Assembly (NCBI GenBank): GCA_040880005.1
Contig: JBBDJG010000009.1
Span: 1-38,522, forward strand
Direction of reading: 5' to 3'
DNA: 38,522 nucleotides
From: JBBDJG01 sp040880005
Lineage (GTDB): Bacteria; Actinomycetota; Thermoleophilia; Solirubrobacterales; JBBDJG01
In this document: one piece after another, positions 6,845-14,356 of the stretch
How positions within the stretch are numbered: position 1 is the first letter of the stretch
How the letters are laid out: each line of letters starts with the position of its first letter
The notes under the pieces: model-generated
Told to the model about the DNA's origin: nothing
Database searches by the model: none
The model's input: only the letters and a program-made list of their open reading frames with translations
Made by a program: the position numbers and the translations under genes

Positions 6845-8606
6845 CTCGTGCCTGCCCCGTCATGCCAGGTTTCCACACGCCGCTGTGATCGACCGGCTGT
6901 GTGTCATCGGTTATGTAGTCGGCGATCTGCGCCGCGGTGAATGGCAGCCCGCTCGCCTTCGTCATCGACTCGACCGAGATCTCCACAACGCCGCGCACCA
7001 GGCGTGCGAACTGCCCGGTCACGTTCAGCTCGGGCACGACCACGCGCTCCATGCCCTCGGCCCACTCGCGAATGCGCTCTACCGGCAACGGCGCGAGCAC
7101 GCGCGGGTAACAGGTCGAAACCTTCAGCCCGCGATCGAGCAGGATCTGCGCGGCCTCCAGAGACGCACCCTCGGTGGAGCCCCAGCCGAGGATGCCGACG
7201 TCGGCGCGGTCGGGCCCGCTGAACGTGATGCGGCCCTCGGCGGCGAGCGGCTCGAGCTTGCCGAAGCGCTTGGTCATCATCGCCTCGTGCAGCTCCGGCT
7301 CGTAGTGGGGGTGGCCCGCCTCGTCGTGCTCGATGCCGGTCGAGACGTACGCGCCCGGCCCACCCGGTACGGCCATCGGCGAGATGCCGTCGTCGGCGAT
7401 CCGGTAACGGTTGTAGGAGCCGTTCTCGGCGCCGTCGGCCGTCACGCGATCGACCACCTCGATCGCGCCGAGGTCGGGGCGGGGAACGGTCTCCATGCGA
7501 TGCGACAGCGACTGGTCCGAGAGCAGGATCACCGGCGCCTGGTAGCGCTCGGCCGCGTTGAACGCCTCGACTATCGCGGTGAAGCAGTCCTCGACCGTCG
7601 TCGGCGCCATCACGATGCGCGGCGCCTCGCCGTGACCTCCGTAAAGCGCGTGGTTGAGGTCGGACTGCTCGGTCTTGGTCGGCATGCCTGTCGAGGGGCC
7701 CGAACGCTGGGCATCGATGATCACGGCCGGAATCTCGGCCATACCGGCGAGGCCGACCAGCTCCGCCATCAGCGACAGGCCCGGGCCCGAGGTCGCCGTC
7801 ATTGCCTTGCGGCCGGCGTAGGAGGCTCCCAACACCGACGCCAGCGCCGCGATCTCGTCCTCGGTCTGTATCGCCACGCCGCCGAATCGCGGCAGCCGCG
7901 ACGACAGCCACTCCAGGATGTCCGACGCGGGTGTGATCGGGTAGCCGGCGAAGTAGTTCAGGCCCGCGGCAAGCGCGCCGATGCAGATCGCCTGATTGCC
8001 TGAGAGCAGCAGCCGCTCGCCATCGGCGTCGCTCGGCGGGCGCAGCTTGTGCGCGCCGTCGGGAAGCTTGCCCTGCGCGAACTCGAAGCCGGCGCGCAGC
8101 GACTTGATGTTCGCTTCGCCGACGTCGCCCTTGTGCGCGTAACGCTTGAGGATGAACTCCTCGATCTGGGTGGTGTCGATCCCGAGCAGGCCGCACACGA
8201 GGCCCACCGCCACCAGGTTCTTGCCGCGCCGGCTGCCTCCGGCCTCCTGGGCGAGCGCTCCGAGCGGCGCCTCCGACGAGCGCGACTCGTACTTCGGCGT
8301 CACGCGCACCGACTCGGCGTCGCAGACTATGTGCCCGTCGTCGGCGAGGTCGCGGTGGTGCAGGTCGAAGGCCTCCTGGTTGAAGCAGATCAGCAGATCG
8401 ACGGTGTTGCCCTGCGAGCGCAGCGCGTCGGTTCCGATGCGCACCTGGTACATGCAGGGGCCGCCCTTGATCTCGGCCGGGTAGGTCCGAAAGGTCAGGC
8501 CCCAGTAGCCGGTGCGAGCCGCTCCGGTGGTGAGGATGTCGCCGCCGGAGATCACTCCTTCGCCAGATTCGCCCGCGAGCCTGACCGTTATTTCGTCCCT
8601 AAGCAA
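6837..8606 (-). CDS. korA: 2-oxoacid (probably 2-oxoglutarate):ferredoxin oxidoreductase, fused gamma-alpha subunit
   Basis: Partner of korB, 589 aa. An N-terminal gamma-type domain (about residues 1-180, beginning with ITVRLAGESGEG) is fused to the alpha/pyrimidine-binding domain. The latter carries the YPITPAS motif (about residue 220) and a transketolase-like C-terminal domain. This gamma-alpha fusion with a separate beta subunit is the standard KorAB arrangement. I place the start at TTG 8606 because AAAGGAAG lies 6-7 nt upstream; extending further into the leader adds an unlikely Trp/Arg-rich peptide. A minus-strand TATAAT (8681-8676) just upstream, overlapping the regulator gene's stop, may give korAB its own promoter. 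Confidence 0.93.
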   Translation of the reverse strand: MLRDEITVRLAGESGEGVISGGDILTTGAARTGYWGLTFRTYPAEIKGGPCMYQVRIGTDALRSQGNTVDLLICFNQEAFDLHHRDLADDGHIVCDAESVRVTPKYESRSSEAPLGALAQEAGGSRRGKNLVAVGLVCGLLGIDTTQIEEFILKRYAHKGDVGEANIKSLRAGFEFAQGKLPDGAHKLRPPSDADGERLLLSGNQAICIGALAAGLNYFAGYPITPASDILEWLSSRLPRFGGVAIQTEDEIAALASVLGASYAGRKAMTATSGPGLSLMAELVGLAGMAEIPAVIIDAQRSGPSTGMPTKTEQSDLNHALYGGHGEAPRIVMAPTTVEDCFTAIVEAFNAAERYQAPVILLSDQSLSHRMETVPRPDLGAIEVVDRVTADGAENGSYNRYRIADDGISPMAVPGGPGAYVSTGIEHDEAGHPHYEPELHEAMMTKRFGKLEPLAAEGRITFSGPDRADVGILGWGSTEGASLEAAQILLDRGLKVSTCYPRVLAPLPVERIREWAEGMERVVVPELNVTGQFARLVRGVVEISVESMTKASGLPFTAAQIADYITDDTQPVDHSGVWKPGMTGQARVG

Positions 8607-8675
8607 CTGCCGCTTCCTTTGCCGTGAGGTGGCGATCAACCACCAATATTGACTGCCCAATCGGCCCTGCGTCCG

Positions 8676-8681
8676 ATTATA
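8676..8681 (-). promoter_or_regulatory. Possible -10 element (TATAAT) for korAB
   Basis: A perfect TATAAT on the minus strand overlaps the TAA of the PucR-type gene, 70 nt before the korA start. No good -35 hexamer is seen 17 nt upstream, so this is a weak prediction. Confidence 0.35.
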
Positions 8682-9930
8682 AAGAGCGCTCCAGTGGGCG
8701 CGCCCCGGTCGCAGGGCGCTGCTCGCCGCGCGGGTTCGACTCCGACTCCGTCATGCGGCGCACCTTGAGGCCGAGCCCGAGCCGCTCACGATCCTCGGTC
8801 ACCGAGGGATCCAGCCCGGTGAGTGCCTTGACCCGCTCGAGCCGGTAGGCGACCGTGTGCCGGTGGGCGTGGATCGCCCGCGCGGTGGCGTTCATGTTGA
8901 AGTCGTTGGCGAGATAGGCCTCGAGCGTCGATACCAGCTCGGCGCTGTACTGCTCGTCGTAGCGAGCCGCCGGCTCGACCGTGTCGCGGTAGAAGCTGTC
9001 CAGCTCGTCGGGGCTCGACGCGAGCACGCGAAACAGCAGCCCGTACACCCCCGACGCGCCCTGCTGAACCTCGCGTGCGAACTCCGGGTCGTCGCCGAGC
9101 AGCGCGTCGAGCATCAGGTCGGCCTCGCGCAGCGCCTGGCGCAGCTCGGTCGGATCCGTGTACGAAGTCGATACCGCCACGGCGCCGTGCGAGCGCAGCC
9201 GCTCGATCGCCGCGTCCGGCCGGTCGGCTCGCGCCCGGCCCGCCATCGGCGCAATCGCGTAGATGCGTTCGTCGACCAGCTCCGCCGCGGCGTGCTCGAA
9301 CACCTCTCCAACCAATGCCAGCGCCTGGTGCGGGCGACTCGCGCGCGCATCGACGACGATCGCGCAGAAGCCCGGCTCGATCGCGCAGCCCTGCTCGGCG
9401 AGCCAGGACGCGACATCCTGCGGACTCGATCTCTCCACCAAAAGCTGCTCGATCGGCCCGCCCTGCTGACTCGCGCTCTCCAGCTCACGCGCTTGCTCGA
9501 GCGCCAGGGCGGTGGCAGACGCCATCGCCGCGAGATGCAGAAACTCTCCCGAGTCGGCGGCGGCTGCACTGCCATTCTTGAGCATCGCCACGCCGCCCTG
9601 GAACTCATGCGCGAAAGTGATCGGGACCAGCAGGTCGACGAACTCCGGGATCGAGTCCGCGCGGCCGGTTGCTCTCACCGCGAGAAACCGCTCCAGCTCG
9701 TCCAGCGGCGCGAGATGCGGAGCATCCGGCCACATGACCGACACGCCGTGCTCTGGGATGACGATCGCGACCGGACTTCCGACTTCGCTTGCGGCGAGCT
9801 CGGCCATGCGCTCGTACCCGTCGCCGGTCAGCGCAGCGTCCACCATTCTGCGGTGAACGCCGCGCAGCCGGTCAAGCAGCGCCGGGACGCGGTCGGCTAC
9901 AGAACCGACAGGTAGCGTTCCAGCTCCCAC
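8677..9930 (-). CDS. PucR/CdaR-family transcriptional regulator
   Basis: Regulator of about 417 aa with a C-terminal PucR-type helix-turn-helix: LEAYLANDFNMNATARAIH, then HRHTVAYRLERVKALTGLD. A GGDEF-like region diverged from nucleotide cyclases precedes it, and the N-terminal part looks like a ligand-binding domain. PucR relatives respond to nitrogenous or purine metabolites. I chose GTG 9930, which has AGGTGA 4 nt upstream and overlaps the end of glnA by 34 nt; the alternative ATG at 9846 has no ribosome-binding site and would cut a conserved helix. The overlap and position between glnA and korAB suggest control of the carbon/nitrogen balance; that is inference. Confidence 0.87.
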   Translation of the reverse strand: MGAGTLPVGSVADRVPALLDRLRGVHRRMVDAALTGDGYERMAELAASEVGSPVAIVIPEHGVSVMWPDAPHLAPLDELERFLAVRATGRADSIPEFVDLLVPITFAHEFQGGVAMLKNGSAAAADSGEFLHLAAMASATALALEQARELESASQQGGPIEQLLVERSSPQDVASWLAEQGCAIEPGFCAIVVDARASRPHQALALVGEVFEHAAAELVDERIYAIAPMAGRARADRPDAAIERLRSHGAVAVSTSYTDPTELRQALREADLMLDALLGDDPEFAREVQQGASGVYGLLFRVLASSPDELDSFYRDTVEPAARYDEQYSAELVSTLEAYLANDFNMNATARAIHAHRHTVAYRLERVKALTGLDPSVTEDRERLGLGLKVRRMTESESNPRGEQRPATGARPLERSL

Positions 9931-11261
9931 GGAGTCACCTGGACCCGGTACTCCTCCCACTCCTCGCGCTTGAGGTCCACATAGCGGCTGAACACGTGCT
10001 CGCCGAGCGCTCGCAGCACCAGCTCCGAGCCCGCCAGCTCTTCGATCGCCTCGCCGAGCGTCTCGGGCAGCTGCTCGATGCCCATCTCGCCTCGCTCGGC
10101 GGCCGACAGCTCGTAGAGGTTGGTCTCCGTCGGCGGCTGCAACTCGTAGCCCTTCTCGATGCCGTCGAGGCCTGCGTGCAGCATTGCGGCGAACGTAAGG
10201 TACGGGTTGCACGACGGATCGGGACAGCGCAGCTCGCAGCGTGTCGCCTGCTCGTTGCCGGGGTGATACATCGGCACCCGGATCAGAGCGGAGCGATTGC
10301 GCCTCGACCATGCGACGTAGACCGGCGCTTCGTAGCCCAGGACGAGCCGCTTGTACGAGTTGACGTTGGGAGCGAACAGCGCCGACATCTCGCGCGCGTG
10401 CTTGAGTTGTCCGGCGATGAACGCCTTGGCGGTTTCGCTGAGGTGAAACTCGTCGCTCGGATCGAAGAAAGCGTTGCTGCCTCCCGTGAACAACGACTGG
10501 TGGGTGTGCATGCCGGACCCGTTCTCTCCGTACAGCGGCTTGGGCATGAACGTGGCATAGACGCCGTGCTGCATCGCAATCTCCTTGACGGTGATGCGGT
10601 ACGTCATCGCGTTGTCCGCCATGCGCAGACCGTCGGCGAAGCGCATGTCGATCTCGTGCTGCGAGGGGCCGACCTCGTGGTGCGAGTACTCGACGTGGAT
10701 GCCCAACCCTTCGAGCGCCGCGACCGTGTCGCGACGCAGGTCCGACGCCGCGTCGAGCGTGGTGAGGTCGAAGTACCCGCCCTTGTCGAGCACCTCGAGC
10801 CCGCCGTTCACGTCCGACTGCCTGAAGTAGAAGAACTCCAGCTCGGGCCCGATGAAGTAGTCGTCGAAGCCCATCGACTTCATGCGCTCGAGCGCGCGGC
10901 GCATGACCTGGCGCGGGTCACCCTCGTAGGGCTCGCCGCCCGGCACCAGCACGTCGCAGAACATGCGAGCGACGGCCTTTTCCTGGGGACGCCAGGGGAG
11001 CACCGCGAACGTCTCGGGGTCGGGCATCGCGATCATGTCCGACTCCTCGATGCGGTTGAAGCCGGTGATCGACGAGCCGTCGAAGCCCATGCCCTGGTCG
11101 AGCGCACCCTCTAGCTCGGCCTTGCCGATCGCGAAGCTCTTGATCTGGCCCAGGATGTCGGTGAACCACAACCTGATGAACTGGATGTCGTGCTCCGCGA
11201 CAAGCGCCAGAACGTCCGCCTTGGACGTGGCCGCCGCGGCCTTTTTCTCAACTGTTGCCAT
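9897..11261 (-). CDS. glnA: Glutamine synthetase type I (GSI-alpha-like)
   Basis: Cytoplasmic enzyme making glutamine from glutamate, ammonia and ATP, 454 aa. Recognisable parts are the beta-grasp N-domain, the GFDGSS stretch, FIGPELEFFYF metal ligands, NGSGMHTHQS nucleotide/metal region and the NRSALIRVP arginine region. The chain is shorter than the usual 470-aa adenylylated GSI-beta. Where that type carries its adenylylation tyrosine in NLYDLPPEE, this one reads NLYELSAAERGEMGIEQLP, as in the alpha type of Bacillus or Thermotoga. Control by adenylylation is therefore doubtful and feedback or transcriptional control more likely (inference). The ATG has AAAGGAAGAG directly upstream. Two strong hairpins separate it from glnK. 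Confidence 0.96.
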   Translation of the reverse strand: MATVEKKAAAATSKADVLALVAEHDIQFIRLWFTDILGQIKSFAIGKAELEGALDQGMGFDGSSITGFNRIEESDMIAMPDPETFAVLPWRPQEKAVARMFCDVLVPGGEPYEGDPRQVMRRALERMKSMGFDDYFIGPELEFFYFRQSDVNGGLEVLDKGGYFDLTTLDAASDLRRDTVAALEGLGIHVEYSHHEVGPSQHEIDMRFADGLRMADNAMTYRITVKEIAMQHGVYATFMPKPLYGENGSGMHTHQSLFTGGSNAFFDPSDEFHLSETAKAFIAGQLKHAREMSALFAPNVNSYKRLVLGYEAPVYVAWSRRNRSALIRVPMYHPGNEQATRCELRCPDPSCNPYLTFAAMLHAGLDGIEKGYELQPPTETNLYELSAAERGEMGIEQLPETLGEAIEELAGSELVLRALGEHVFSRYVDLKREEWEEYRVQVTPWELERYLSVL

Positions 11262-11286
11262 CTCTTCCTTTCATTGAAAAACGAGG

Positions 11287-11317
11287 CCGAAGTTTCTTCC
11301 TTGGCCGGAAACTTCGG
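11287..11317 (-). promoter_or_regulatory. Hairpin in the glnA leader
   Basis: CCGAAGTTTC and GAAACTTCGG form a perfect 10-bp stem with an 11-nt loop, 26 nt before the glnA start codon. It could be an operator palindrome or a leader RNA structure affecting glnA expression. It does not resemble the cyanobacterial glutamine riboswitch as I know it. Confidence 0.55.
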
Positions 11318-11371
11318 GAACTCTGACAGGATGAGCAACCTCGAGCTGCCAAGCGCCCATCCCGCCAGAGC

Positions 11372-11403
11372 TTCCGGTTTTCCCGTCTAAGGGAAAACCG
11401 GAA
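11372..11403 (-). terminator. Strong hairpin between glnK and glnA
   Basis: TTCCGGTTTTCCC and GGGAAAACCGGAA make a perfect 13-bp stem with a 6-nt loop (GTCTAA), 15 nt after the glnK stop. No U-run follows on the minus strand, so it may be a partial terminator, an attenuator or an RNA-processing site that sets the glnK to glnA ratio. Confidence 0.6.
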
Positions 11404-11418
11404 TATATTCGCGTGTGG

Positions 11419-11793
11419 CTACACGCCGGCCGGTATCTCGCCCTCCTCGTGCGCCTGGAGAACCTCGTCGCCGCCCTCGCCGGTCCTGATCCGCACGGCC
11501 TCCTCGACCGGGATCACGAAGATCTTGCCGTCACCGATCTCGCCGGTGCGAGCGTGCCTGAGGATCACCTCCTTGACGATGCCGACATCCTTGTCGTCGA
11601 CGACGATCTCCAGCTTCAGCTTCGGTCGCAGGTGGATCGTCATCTCCGAGCCACGGTACTGCTCGGTGATTCCCTTCTGCCGGCCGGAGCCACGGTACTG
11701 CGCCGTCGAGAGGCTCGGAAAGCCTTTCTCCAGCAACTCCAGCCGGATCGGCTCGAAAGCCTCGTGGCGTATGAATGCCTCGATCTTCTTCAC
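11419..11793 (-). CDS. glnK: Nitrogen regulatory protein P-II
   Basis: P-II signal transducer, 124 aa, trimeric in the family. It senses ATP/ADP and 2-oxoglutarate and typically blocks the ammonium channel encoded next to it. The T-loop reads GRQKGITEQYRGSEM, with Tyr46 at the classic modification position. The C-terminal signature GDGKIFVIPVEEAVRIRTGE is complete. Oddly, the pentapeptide QYRGS appears twice (Tyr33 and Tyr46), encoded by two identical 15-bp stretches (11648-11662 and 11687-11701), so a second Tyr flanks the loop. The gene follows amt by 14 nt, the usual amt-glnK pair. Confidence 0.95.
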   Translation of the reverse strand: MKKIEAFIRHEAFEPIRLELLEKGFPSLSTAQYRGSGRQKGITEQYRGSEMTIHLRPKLKLEIVVDDKDVGIVKEVILRHARTGEIGDGKIFVIPVEEAVRIRTGEGGDEVLQAHEEGEIPAGV

Positions 11794-11807
11794 TTTCCGC
11801 TACCTCC

Positions 11808-13268
11808 TCAGGTCTCGCTGTGTGCCGGCTTGTGGGCAGGAGTCGAAGCCACCGCCGAAGGCGCGCCCGCCAACGCAGGGACTTCCTCCGGAAGCGCGAT
11901 GAAGTGCTCCGGGTATCCATACATGCCGTGCTCGATGATGTCGAGGCCCGCCTCTTCCTGCTCCGGCGAGACGCGCAGCCCGATCGTCTTCTTGATCGCG
12001 TAGAAAGCTGCGAACGAGACGACAAACACCGACGCGAACGCCGCGCCCACGCCCAGCGCCTGCGCACCGAGCTGGTGAAAGCTGCCCGTGTACCACAGGC
12101 CTCCCTCGCCGACGCCGTTGAACTCGGCCAGTCGTGGAGCAGTGAATATTCCACACGACAACGTGCCCCACACTCCCGCGAGCCCATGCGCCGAAAGCGC
12201 ACCGACAGGATCGTCGAGCACCTTCTCGATTGCCAGCACGCCGACCACGACGATCACGCCGGCGACGGCGCCGATGATCGGTGCCGCCCAGAACTCGACG
12301 TAGCCGGACGGTGCGGTGATGCCGACCAGTCCGGCGATCGCTCCGTTGCCGGCCATGCCGATATCGACCGTCCTCTGGATCGCGTAGATCGTCGTCGCTG
12401 CCGCAACGACGCCCGCGGCGGCGGCGAGGTTCGTGACCAGCGCTACCTCCGCGAAGCGGTTGCCGATCGCGCCGAGCGTCGAGCCGGGGTTGAACCCGAA
12501 CCAACCGAGCCACAGGATCAGCACGCCGAGCCCGACCAGCGGCATCGAGTGCCCCGGGATCGCGCGCGGCTTGCCGTCTGCGCCGTACTTGCCGATCCGC
12601 GGACCGAGCAGCAGCAGCGCGGCCAGCGCGCCGGTGGCGCCGATCAAGTGGACCACGGTCGATCCGGCGAAGTCCTGCATGCCGACCTCGACCTGCAACC
12701 AGCCACCGCCGAAGATCCAGTGGCTGATGACCGGGTAGATCACCGCACTGAAGAGCACGGCGTAGATCACGTACGCGCTGAACTTGATCCGCTCCAGCGT
12801 GGTGCCCCAGACGATCGCGAGCGATACGGCACAGAACACGAACTGGAAGAACAGGAACGCCGCCGGGCTGATTCCGGCGATCTCCAGGATTGGAATCTGA
12901 CTCGCCGCCTCGGCCGGTGCCGAGTTGACGTCGAGGAAGAATCCGTGGTTTCCCGCGAACCATCCCGAGCCGCCGAAGGCAAGCGCGAACCCGACCGCCC
13001 AATAACACAATGAGGCGATCGAGAAGTTGGTCAGGATCTTTGCCACCCCCGCCCCCGCGTTCTTCATCCGCGAGAATCCGACCTCGAGCAGCAGGAAGCC
13101 GGCTTGCATGAACATCACCAGGATCGCGGCGACGACCACCCAGGTCGTGTTGACGCTCGAGACGGTGTCTTCAAGCGTCGGGGGGTCCGCCGCTGACGCG
13201 ATTGCCGGCAGCGCCAGCATCGCCACGGTGGCCCCAAGGACTGTCTTCCCCAGGTACTTCCAACGCAT
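11808..13268 (-). CDS. amt: Ammonium transporter (Amt/MEP/Rh family)
   Basis: Ammonium channel of 486 aa with an N-terminal signal peptide (LGATVAMLALPAIASA) and about eleven membrane helices. The twin conduction histidines are visible in VVHLIGATGALAAL and SAHGLAGVWGTL, matching His168 and His318 of E. coli AmtB. I place the start at ATG 13268 because GAGGAGG lies 9 nt upstream; the GTG at 13286 would put that site inside the coding region. First gene of the nitrogen locus, co-directional with glnK and glnA. The cytoplasmic tail after the last helix is about 50 residues and Ala/Pro-rich. Confidence 0.95.
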   Translation of the reverse strand: MRWKYLGKTVLGATVAMLALPAIASAADPPTLEDTVSSVNTTWVVVAAILVMFMQAGFLLLEVGFSRMKNAGAGVAKILTNFSIASLCYWAVGFALAFGGSGWFAGNHGFFLDVNSAPAEAASQIPILEIAGISPAAFLFFQFVFCAVSLAIVWGTTLERIKFSAYVIYAVLFSAVIYPVISHWIFGGGWLQVEVGMQDFAGSTVVHLIGATGALAALLLLGPRIGKYGADGKPRAIPGHSMPLVGLGVLILWLGWFGFNPGSTLGAIGNRFAEVALVTNLAAAAGVVAAATTIYAIQRTVDIGMAGNGAIAGLVGITAPSGYVEFWAAPIIGAVAGVIVVVGVLAIEKVLDDPVGALSAHGLAGVWGTLSCGIFTAPRLAEFNGVGEGGLWYTGSFHQLGAQALGVGAAFASVFVVSFAAFYAIKKTIGLRVSPEQEEAGLDIIEHGMYGYPEHFIALPEEVPALAGAPSAVASTPAHKPAHSET

Positions 13269-13375
13269 GAAAGCGTTCCTCCTCACCCGCCCGGCACTTG
13301 CGCACCCGGCGATCGCAGTTGTGGAACTGCTTGAAGGCTAGGAAGAAAGGGCCGGGTCGTCTTTAGCCACCGGTC

Positions 13376-13401
13376 CGAAATGTCGGGGCGATATTTCGCC
13401 C
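13376..13401. promoter_or_regulatory. Overlapping inverted repeats upstream of amt
   Basis: CGAAAT with ATTTCG (13376-13398) and GGGCGA with TCGCCC (13386-13401) overlap in the 13269-13567 gap upstream of amt. A further GCAGTT/AACTGC hairpin lies at about 13315-13330. Operator for a nitrogen regulator is possible but not matched to a known consensus. Apart from the tRNA-like repeat at 13494, I see nothing else in this gap. Confidence 0.35.
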
Positions 13402-13493
13402 GTTGGTCGGTTGTGCGGCGAATGCCCGTAACGTACTGGAGGAGGATGGCGGCTCGGTCGGCACGGTCTGCAGCGGGGCTCTTCTGGCAGCCC

Positions 13494-13512
13494 GCCCGAC
13501 CGGATTCGAACC
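13494..13512. repeat. tRNA-derived direct repeat, left copy (att-like)
   Basis: This 19-bp stretch matches 14230-14248 in 18 of 19 bases. It corresponds to the T-arm plus part of the 3' acceptor of a tRNA read on the minus strand. The surrounding bases do not fold into a tRNA. The two copies bracket the nucleotidyltransferase pair, 736 bp apart. Confidence 0.55.
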
Positions 13513-13567
13513 CAGGGAGGCGCCGCAGGCGGTGATCGGTGTTTGCAGGAGCCTCGGGTCCAGCCGG

Positions 13568-14038
13568 CTACTGGTCCGGTAGACCCTCGAGGTCGGCGAG
13601 GTCGATAGCTCGGCCCTGAGCCCGCTTCATTGCTCGTAGTCGGGCAAGAGAGCAAACGCGAATCGGCACCCCGGCAATCTCTGCGTCCGCGGCGTCCTCG
13701 TCGAGCTGGGCGTAGGACGGCACCCCTTCTGCGATCTGGACGACATCGAGCGAGCCCAACCTGGTGTTGGCCGTTACGTTCGCGCTCCGTCTCATTGCCA
13801 GACCATCCCGGGTCCGATCAAATGGCCGGTCCTCGGCGGTCGGAAGTGACGCGTCGAGGTCTGCAAGCACGCCAATCAGCCGATCGAGGTTCTCGGGCGC
13901 GGGGTCCGGGACGATGTCGAGGTCCTCGGTGGCGCGAACGAACCCCTGCGCTCCCACGGCGACGCCGCCGATCGCGATGAACTCGACTCCATGCACGTTC
14001 AGCGCCTCAACGAGCCCGCGAAGGTCGAACTGGATCAA
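13568..14038 (-). CDS. Nucleotidyltransferase-fold protein (AbiEii/DUF6036-like, putative toxin)
   Basis: Protein of 156 aa with the core nucleotidyltransferase pattern: FIAIGGVAVGAQGF (Gly-Gly loop), then RATEDLDIVPDP with the paired catalytic Asp residues, and a C-terminal SLARLRAMKRAQGRAIDLADLEGL typical of AbiEii/MenT-like or DUF6036 proteins. Such proteins often act as toxins that modify tRNA or other targets in two-gene systems. The start is TTG at 14038, overlapping the TGA of the upstream small gene (TTGA), so the two are co-translated. The pair is bracketed by tRNA-derived direct repeats. Fold assignment is good; toxin activity is inference. Confidence 0.82.
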   Translation of the reverse strand: MIQFDLRGLVEALNVHGVEFIAIGGVAVGAQGFVRATEDLDIVPDPAPENLDRLIGVLADLDASLPTAEDRPFDRTRDGLAMRRSANVTANTRLGSLDVVQIAEGVPSYAQLDEDAADAEIAGVPIRVCSLARLRAMKRAQGRAIDLADLEGLPDQ

Positions 14039-14214
14039 CGGCCCCGAGGACGGAGCTTGACCGTACTCATCTGTCGACAGAGTTCGTCCACACGAGCGAG
14101 CCTCTCGCTCATCGTCGCGCTGCGCATTCGCTCTCGCCTGATCTCGGCGGCTTTCTGAAAATCGCCGATCCGCTGCTCTTCGGCGGGCTGTCTGCTGGTC
14201 GTGCTCTCAGGCAT
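14035..14214 (-). CDS. Small protein coupled to nucleotidyltransferase (putative antitoxin)
   Basis: Unrecognised 59-aa protein, charged and probably helical (residues 15-50 are rich in Arg, Glu and Ala, ending VDELCRQMSTVKLRPRGR). ATG 14214 is the natural start; the open frame continues upstream only through the tRNA fragment. It overlaps the nucleotidyltransferase start by 4 nt, the arrangement expected for an antitoxin before its toxin. No homology is claimed. Confidence 0.6.
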   Translation of the reverse strand: MPESTTSRQPAEEQRIGDFQKAAEIRRERMRSATMSERLARVDELCRQMSTVKLRPRGR

Positions 14215-14226
14215 ACACCCAGGATA

Positions 14227-14273
14227 CGCGCCCGACAGGATTCGAACCTGTGACCTTCGGTTCCGTGGACCGA
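14227..14273 (-). other. tRNA-Arg 3' half (att-like remnant)
   Basis: On the minus strand this reads as the 3' part of a tRNA. It has an anticodon stem TCGGT/ACCGA around the loop CCACGGA (anticodon ACG, with C instead of the near-invariant U33), variable loop AGGTC, a perfect T-arm ACAGG/CCTGT with TTCGAAT, acceptor strand CGGGCGC and discriminator G. No CCA is encoded. Upstream, where D-arm and 5' acceptor should be, nothing matches. Such 3' halves are typical scars of integration into tRNA genes. Confidence 0.7.
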
Positions 14274-14356
14274 CGGCGAGAACTTCGCCGCCAGAGTTGC
14301 ACGCTCGGGAAGCCTGGACATCAGCTACCGTCACCGGCACGCAGCCCCAATCGTGA

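Noticed and set aside
6825..8003. Long plus-strand frame antisense to korA
   Set aside because: No recognisable motif, Arg/His-rich, and fully covered by a clear KorA domain on the other strand.
11262..11418. Glutamine riboswitch before glnA
   Set aside because: The two simple hairpins do not match the known three-helix glutamine aptamer, which is known from cyanobacteria and marine sequences.
13490..13570. Possible complete tRNA around the GGATTCGAACC motif
   Set aside because: The T-stem pairs poorly and no acceptor or D-arm can be folded, so only a direct-repeat fragment is supported.
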